A stretch of 11,827 nt of DNA from Fimbriimonadaceae bacterium. GTDB lineage: Bacteria; Armatimonadota; Fimbriimonadia; Fimbriimonadales; Fimbriimonadaceae. The stretch's first letter is position 1; the number at the start of each line of letters is the position of its first letter. Below are positions 7,676 through 11,827 of this stretch, one piece after another. Location of the stretch: positions 1-11,827 of the forward strand of contig JALHPH010000002.1 in NCBI GenBank assembly GCA_022842565.1. Direction: 5' to 3'. Below the pieces are notes generated by a model, which worked only from the letters and a program-made list of their open reading frames with translations, was not told the DNA's origin and ran no database searches. The position numbers were made by a program, and so were the translations under genes.

Positions 7676-8528
7676 GGGCCTGAACTATTCACTGAAAGAG
7701 GTTTTTCGCCTCTCCCCGGCCAAGACCCCGGGCTTCGGTATCACGACCGATGCCTACTGGACGATCCTCTGCGGACAGCCCACTCTTCCGATCCTGGATC
7801 ACGTGGCCCATCCCAAGGGCGAAGGTGGCGCGGTCACCGGCATGTTGGCCCCGCTGAAGGACGCCAAGAAAGATGATCATCAACAGCCCCTGCGCCGCGG
7901 AATCTACGCCTTTGCTTCCACCGACAAAAAGACGGTGCTTCGGCTCATGATCATGCCGGTGGATGAGGCCAGATTCAGCCCCGACCCCTTCTTACAATCG
8001 CCGCTCGCTTTGGAGTTTAGCGAAGAGGTACGGCTTCGGGTCGGCGCGACCTGGCACCTCATTCAGATGACCTTCGAATCGCATGACCCAGCCGTGTATC
8101 CATCGCTGGATTTGGCGCTTGCGCTTGCGCAACGCATCGCGAGTCTGACTGGGGGTGTGGTCGCCGACCCCGCGGCCACCAGCTACCGACTGCCGGAAGA
8201 AGTGCTGCAGGACCCACGCCTCGATCCGCGCGTGGATGTCCGTGAGCACATTCGGGTTCGCCCTACCGCCGAGGGGATGCTCACGCACGGCATGATCAAA
8301 TTCGGCTGGCCGGAGTACCTGATGCGCGATGTGCCGGACGACCTCGTCCAACTGGCCGGCAGCTTCCTGCTCACCGTCGGGCAACAACACCTGGTGGGCA
8401 ACGTGCTCTCGGTTGGCGATCAAGTAAACGGCTTCACAGTGACCCACGCCGGCGGAATGCCGCCTCGTCACGAGCTCATCCTGGCGAGCAGCAAAACCTG
8501 GGAAGAGGCGCTGCAGCGCGGCTCGTAG
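7662..8528 (+). CDS. Uncharacterised soluble protein (possible DUF4261-like C-terminal half)
   Basis: I do not firmly recognise this 288-aa protein. It has no signal peptide and no membrane helix. The C-terminal half shows TGGVVADPAATSYRLPEEVL (about residues 163-182), then THGMIKFGWPEYLMRDVP (208-225) and FLLTVGQQHLVGN (235-247). A 'gG.v.Dp' stretch followed by 'T.GM.KFG.PE' recalls DUF4261-type proteins of unknown function, but I hold that loosely. The N-terminal half (residues 1-110) resembles nothing I know. The ATG at 7662 overlaps the HTTM gene by 14 nt in another frame. Base composition and codon use match the neighbours, so it is a real gene and part of the hslU-HTTM transcript unit. 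It ends 27 nt before serS. Confidence 0.75.
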   Translation: MRIPKGLNYSLKEVFRLSPAKTPGFGITTDAYWTILCGQPTLPILDHVAHPKGEGGAVTGMLAPLKDAKKDDHQQPLRRGIYAFASTDKKTVLRLMIMPVDEARFSPDPFLQSPLALEFSEEVRLRVGATWHLIQMTFESHDPAVYPSLDLALALAQRIASLTGGVVADPAATSYRLPEEVLQDPRLDPRVDVREHIRVRPTAEGMLTHGMIKFGWPEYLMRDVPDDLVQLAGSFLLTVGQQHLVGNVLSVGDQVNGFTVTHAGGMPPRHELILASSKTWEEALQRGS

Positions 8529-9839
<1,311 letters not shown>

Positions 9840-9844
9840 AGGGG

Positions 9845-9874
9845 TTGACAAACCAAACGCCTAGGTGAGATAAT
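9845..9874 (+). promoter_or_regulatory. Sigma-70 promoter upstream of the rtcB leader / small RNA
   Basis: A perfect -35 TTGACA (9845-9850) and a near-consensus -10 GATAAT (9869-9874) are separated by 18 nt, starting 5 nt after the serS stop. It is the only promoter in the window with both hexamers close to consensus. Transcription should start near 9881, about 189 nt before rtcB, exactly where the paired structure begins. Confidence 0.8.
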
Positions 9875-9890
9875 CCGCGAGCCAACAGCA

Positions 9891-9983
9891 GTGAATCCAC
9901 AAATCAGTCTCAATACGCAATGCCCCAACGTTCTGGATAGAGCGCTGAATTTTGCGTATGCACGGCTCAGGATTCACGAGTAA
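9891..9983 (+). other. Possible 30-codon leader ORF inside the structured region
   Basis: A frame opening with GTG at 9891 and ending with TAA at 9981-9983 would encode 30 residues beginning MNPQISLNTQC and ending ARLRIHE. There is no Shine-Dalgarno sequence before it, and it spans both arms of the second, third and apical stems. Selection for base-pairing explains the sequence better than coding. A shorter ATG frame of six codons (9920-9940) lies in another frame. Recorded only as an alternative to a purely structural RNA. Confidence 0.15.
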
Positions 9984-10011
9984 CAAACAACACTCACTGT
10001 TGCACTCTCCC

Positions 10012-10046
10012 GCGCCGAGCTCTTCCAGAGAACTCGGCGCTTTTTT
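10012..10046 (+). terminator. Intrinsic terminator just before rtcB
   Basis: GCGCCGAG (10012-10019) pairs perfectly with CTCGGCGC (10033-10040). CTCT (10020-10023) pairs with AGAG (10027-10030) around a TCC loop, leaving a two-base AA bulge. Six T residues follow at 10041-10046. It is a strong Rho-independent terminator whose U-tract ends 23 nt before the rtcB ATG, so it either ends a separate small RNA or controls read-through into rtcB. Confidence 0.9.
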
Positions 10047-10069
10047 GTTCAAACCTATGGAAACAACTC

Positions 10070-11242
10070 ATGAAGATCATTGAAAACGTTCCTGTTTGGG
10101 GGTCGCCCGTTGATGAGGGCGCCTTAAAGCAGATCAAGACTATCGCCTCGGATTCCGCCGAGCACGTGGCACTGATGGCCGACCACCACGTCGGCTACAG
10201 CATGCCGATCGGCGGAGTCGCGGCCTACCGTGAGTACCTCTCACCGAGCGGTGTCGGCTACGATATTGCATGCGGAAACAAGGCGGTGCTCACCGACATG
10301 GACGGCGTGGAGCTTCGAAAGAATATCCACCGCGTCATGGACGACATTGCTGACAAGATCAGCTTTGGTGTCGGCCGAAAGAACAAGGAATCGGTCGAGC
10401 ACGAGCTCTTCGAGGACGACGCCTGGTCGATGGACCCGATCCGTCAGAACAAGGCGAAGTTCGAGTCGCAGCTTGGCACCGTCGGCAGCGGCAACCACTA
10501 CGTGGACCTCTTCACCGACGAGTTGGATCGCGTCTGGGTGGGAGTGCACTTTGGCTCCCGCGGCCTCGGTCATACCATTGCCACGCACTTCATTAAGCAG
10601 GGTGGCGGCACGGATGGCATGTGGGTCCCGGCGACGCTCATTCACGAGAAGAGCGACCTCGGCGAGCAGTATCTGAAGCTTCTCGAACTGGCCGGCCGCT
10701 ATGCCTACGCTGGGCGTGACTGGGTTTGCGGAAAGGTCTGTCGAATCTTGAAAACCAAGATCGTGGAGGAAGTCCACAACCACCACAACTTCGCTTGGCG
10801 CGAAAACCATGGTGGCGTCGATTACTGGGTCATCCGAAAGGGTGCCACTCCTGCGTTCCCTGGTCAAAAGGGGTTCGTCGGGGGTTCTATGGGCGATGAC
10901 AGCGTCATCTTGGAAGGTGTCGATTCGGAGGAGAGCAAGCTCGCACTCTACAGCACCGTCCACGGCGCGGGGCGTGCGCTTTCGCGAACGCAAGCAGCCG
11001 GTAAGGCAAAGCGTGGCGGACGCCGAACGGGCGGCATGATCACCGAGCGGATGATGGAAGCATGGGTGAAGGAGAAGGGCGTTGTTTTGCGCGGAGGCGG
11101 GACTGATGAGGCTCCCCACTGCTACAAGCGACTCCCCGAAGTGCTGGAACACCATGCCCCGACTATCAAGATCCTTCATCGATTAAAGCCAGTCGGCGTC
11201 GCGATGGCGGGCGGAGATACCCGTGATCCGTATAAGGACTAA
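10070..11242 (+). CDS. rtcB: RNA-splicing ligase RtcB (3'-phosphate/2',3'-cyclic phosphate to 5'-OH)
   Basis: RtcB is a GTP- and Mn2+-dependent ligase that joins RNA 3'-phosphate or 2',3'-cyclic phosphate ends to 5'-OH ends in tRNA splicing or RNA repair. At 390 aa it is close to the 408 aa of E. coli RtcB. Key motifs are intact: GVGYDIACG (61-69) with metal-binding Cys68, QLGTVGSGNHYVD (134-146) with His143, HFGSRGLGH (160-168), HNHHNF (236-241), RKGA (256-259), the guanylylated histidine in VHGAGR (His298), DEAPHCYK (346-353), and the C-terminal RLKPVGVAMA. GGAA lies 7 nt before the ATG. No rtcA, archease, rtcR or prfH gene is near. Its neighbours serS and a convergent membrane gene look unrelated. 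Regulation probably runs through the leader and terminator just upstream. Confidence 0.96.
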   Translation: MKIIENVPVWGSPVDEGALKQIKTIASDSAEHVALMADHHVGYSMPIGGVAAYREYLSPSGVGYDIACGNKAVLTDMDGVELRKNIHRVMDDIADKISFGVGRKNKESVEHELFEDDAWSMDPIRQNKAKFESQLGTVGSGNHYVDLFTDELDRVWVGVHFGSRGLGHTIATHFIKQGGGTDGMWVPATLIHEKSDLGEQYLKLLELAGRYAYAGRDWVCGKVCRILKTKIVEEVHNHHNFAWRENHGGVDYWVIRKGATPAFPGQKGFVGGSMGDDSVILEGVDSEESKLALYSTVHGAGRALSRTQAAGKAKRGGRRTGGMITERMMEAWVKEKGVVLRGGGTDEAPHCYKRLPEVLEHHAPTIKILHRLKPVGVAMAGGDTRDPYKD

Positions 11243-11250
11243 AAGCATGA

Positions 11251-11278
11251 GAGCCGCCACGCGCTGCGTGGACGGCTC
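11251..11278. terminator. GC-rich hairpin between convergent genes, possible bidirectional terminator
   Basis: GAGCCGCCACGC pairs with GCGTGG-A-CGGCTC around a GCT loop: 12 base pairs with one bulged A. On the plus strand no T-run follows. On the minus strand TCATGCTTTTA follows, a weak U-tract about six bases away. It lies 8 nt after the rtcB stop, and 15 nt past the 3' end of the convergent gene. It may terminate the minus-strand gene and stabilise the rtcB mRNA end. Confidence 0.5.
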
Positions 11279-11293
11279 CAGCTTGCCTCGTGA

Positions 11294-11749
11294 TTACCCT
11301 CCCCAGGGTTGGTTGGAAGATCGAATGGGACCAGGAATGGCCATGTGGCGGGGATGCACGTGCACCCATCGCAGGCTTTGCTCCCATCGGTCGGGCAGCA
11401 CCAGCACAATCAGCAACGTGAACAGCAACGGGAAAACAGCGAAAGTTGCGAACGGCATCGGAAGCAAGAAGATTGCGCAGAAAAACACCATCGGAAAGGC
11501 TCCCCAGAACAGCGACACGCCCTTGCTCATGCAGCGCAGCATCATGGCGAGCGCACAACTAACCATGCCCACCAGTTGCAGCCCCATTTGCAGGTCCGCA
11601 AGCGGCCGGTAAACCGGATCGCTGGAAATCGGAAAATTCATGAGAATTCCGGCAGCAAGACTGCCGCTCAGAAGCCAAAAGAGCGCCGCCAAGCTGGCTA
11701 ACGAAGTCAGATAGTTCTTCTCATCGCGCGATCCATAAATCTTCTTCAT
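11294..11749 (-). CDS. Small four-helix integral membrane protein, unknown function
   Basis: I do not recognise this 151-aa protein. It starts with a short basic cytoplasmic stretch (MKKIYGSRDEKNY), followed by four hydrophobic segments at about residues 16-37, 52-72, 78-96 and 100-118. A polar C-terminal tail follows (RWEQSLRWVHVHPRHM...), so both ends are probably cytoplasmic. There are no conserved catalytic motifs that I can name. The ATG at 11749 lacks a Shine-Dalgarno sequence but overlaps a TGA of an upstream open frame (ATGA), so it may be translated by coupling to a gene beyond the right edge. Codon use agrees with the rest of the window, and the frame is closed by a hairpin past its 3' end. 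It is probably real. Confidence 0.7.
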   Translation of the reverse strand: MKKIYGSRDEKNYLTSLASLAALFWLLSGSLAAGILMNFPISSDPVYRPLADLQMGLQLVGMVSCALAMMLRCMSKGVSLFWGAFPMVFFCAIFLLPMPFATFAVFPLLFTLLIVLVLPDRWEQSLRWVHVHPRHMAIPGPIRSSNQPWGG

Positions 11750-11827
11750 GGTTCATAGAGGTGCAATCTTCGTGCCATGTGATCCGGTACTCTCGCTAGA
11801 ACTTCATGGCATCTTTGCTTCATGCTC
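11746..11827 (-). CDS. Possible C-terminal fragment of an upstream gene (cut by window edge)
   Basis: One minus-strand frame is open from the right edge to TGA at 11748..11746, about 26 residues including RCHEVLARVPDHMARRL. Its stop overlaps the next ATG in the ATGA arrangement typical of coupled bacterial genes. The other two minus-strand frames close near the edge. Third-position GC is lower than in the neighbours (about 11 of 26 codons), which weakens the case. The fragment is too short to identify. It could also be an untranslated leader. Confidence 0.3.
   Translation of the reverse strand, partial: SMKQRCHEVLARVPDHMARRLHLYEP

Larger units (their letters stand above)
9881..10046 (+). ncRNA. 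Candidate structured small RNA or rtcB attenuator leader
   Basis: The expected transcript runs from about 9881 to the terminator U-tract, roughly 166 nt. Four nested stems can be read directly: CAACAG (9883-9888) with CTGTTG (9997-10002); GTGAATCC (9891-9898) with GGATTCAC (9970-9977); ATACGCAA (9913-9920) with TTGCGTAT (9952-9959); and the apical CGTTCT (9929-9934) with AGAGCG (9939-9944) closed by a GGAT loop, including one G-T wobble. Between the second and third stems lies an open internal loop (9899-9912 on one side, 9960-9969 on the other). The result is one long interrupted hairpin with paired ends, followed by an independent terminator. This outline is shared with 6S RNA, but I see no diagnostic sequence. 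It could equally be a riboswitch-like attenuator for rtcB. I do not recognise the family. Confidence 0.65.

Noticed and set aside
9861..10052. A 63-codon minus-strand frame through the serS-rtcB gap
   Set aside because: It runs through the terminator and stems in the opposite direction. Its coding look (Cys- and Leu-rich) is explained by the paired RNA sequence, and it has no ribosome binding site.
9881..10069. A tRNA or tRNA-like fold in the rtcB leader, suggested by GTTCAAACC at 10047-10055
   Set aside because: No matching acceptor, D or anticodon stems can be formed around it, and the segment lies after the terminator T-run.
10241..11179. A 312-codon minus-strand open frame antisense to rtcB
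   Set aside because: It lies wholly inside rtcB, which has every family motif. The opposite frame is open because of GC-biased third positions.
11744..11824. Three direct copies of CTTCATG (11744, 11802, 11818)
   Set aside because: A 7-mer with irregular spacing and start-codon complements in it. Too short to call a repeat or an operator.

Overview
The window comes from a fairly GC-rich bacterial chromosome. It is ordinary housekeeping and cell-envelope territory, and I see no IS element, phage, CRISPR array, tRNA or rRNA. A PagL-type outer-membrane protein with a signal peptide points to a diderm. GlyS as a separate beta subunit (tetrameric glycyl-tRNA synthetase), HslU, and weak or absent Shine-Dalgarno sequences at most starts fit an under-studied diderm phylum. 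Armatimonadota (Fimbriimonas-like) is my guess, made by inference only.

Minus-strand block, 1-4682: pagL-like, exoD-like and DUF418/YeiB-like membrane genes form a tight envelope operon (18-nt gap, then a 1-nt TAGTG overlap). They are followed by glyS, which has its own promoter-like motif, and by the overlapping start of a probable acyl-CoA dehydrogenase cut by the window edge.

Plus-strand block, 4727-9839: hslU is transcribed divergently from pagL across about 45 bp. Three closely packed or overlapping genes follow it: a one-TM protein with a YWDMFAPNP motif, an HTTM (vitamin K-dependent carboxylase-like) multi-pass membrane protein, and an unrecognised soluble protein. serS comes next with its own promoter-like motif. 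glyS, hslU and serS share GGTACA-type sequences that end 6-9 nt before the start codon and could be -10 elements of leaderless or nearly leaderless mRNAs.

Region 9840-11827: the 230-bp serS-rtcB gap is the most interesting part. It carries a near-consensus sigma-70 promoter (TTGACA, 18 nt, GATAAT), a run of nested perfect stems, and a strong intrinsic terminator that ends 23 nt before the rtcB start. This is either a discrete small RNA of about 166 nt or an attenuator leader controlling the RNA ligase RtcB. I cannot place it in a known RNA family. Past rtcB there is a GC-rich hairpin, then a convergent gene for a small four-TM protein. A possible upstream gene is joined to that one by an ATGA overlap and runs off the right edge.
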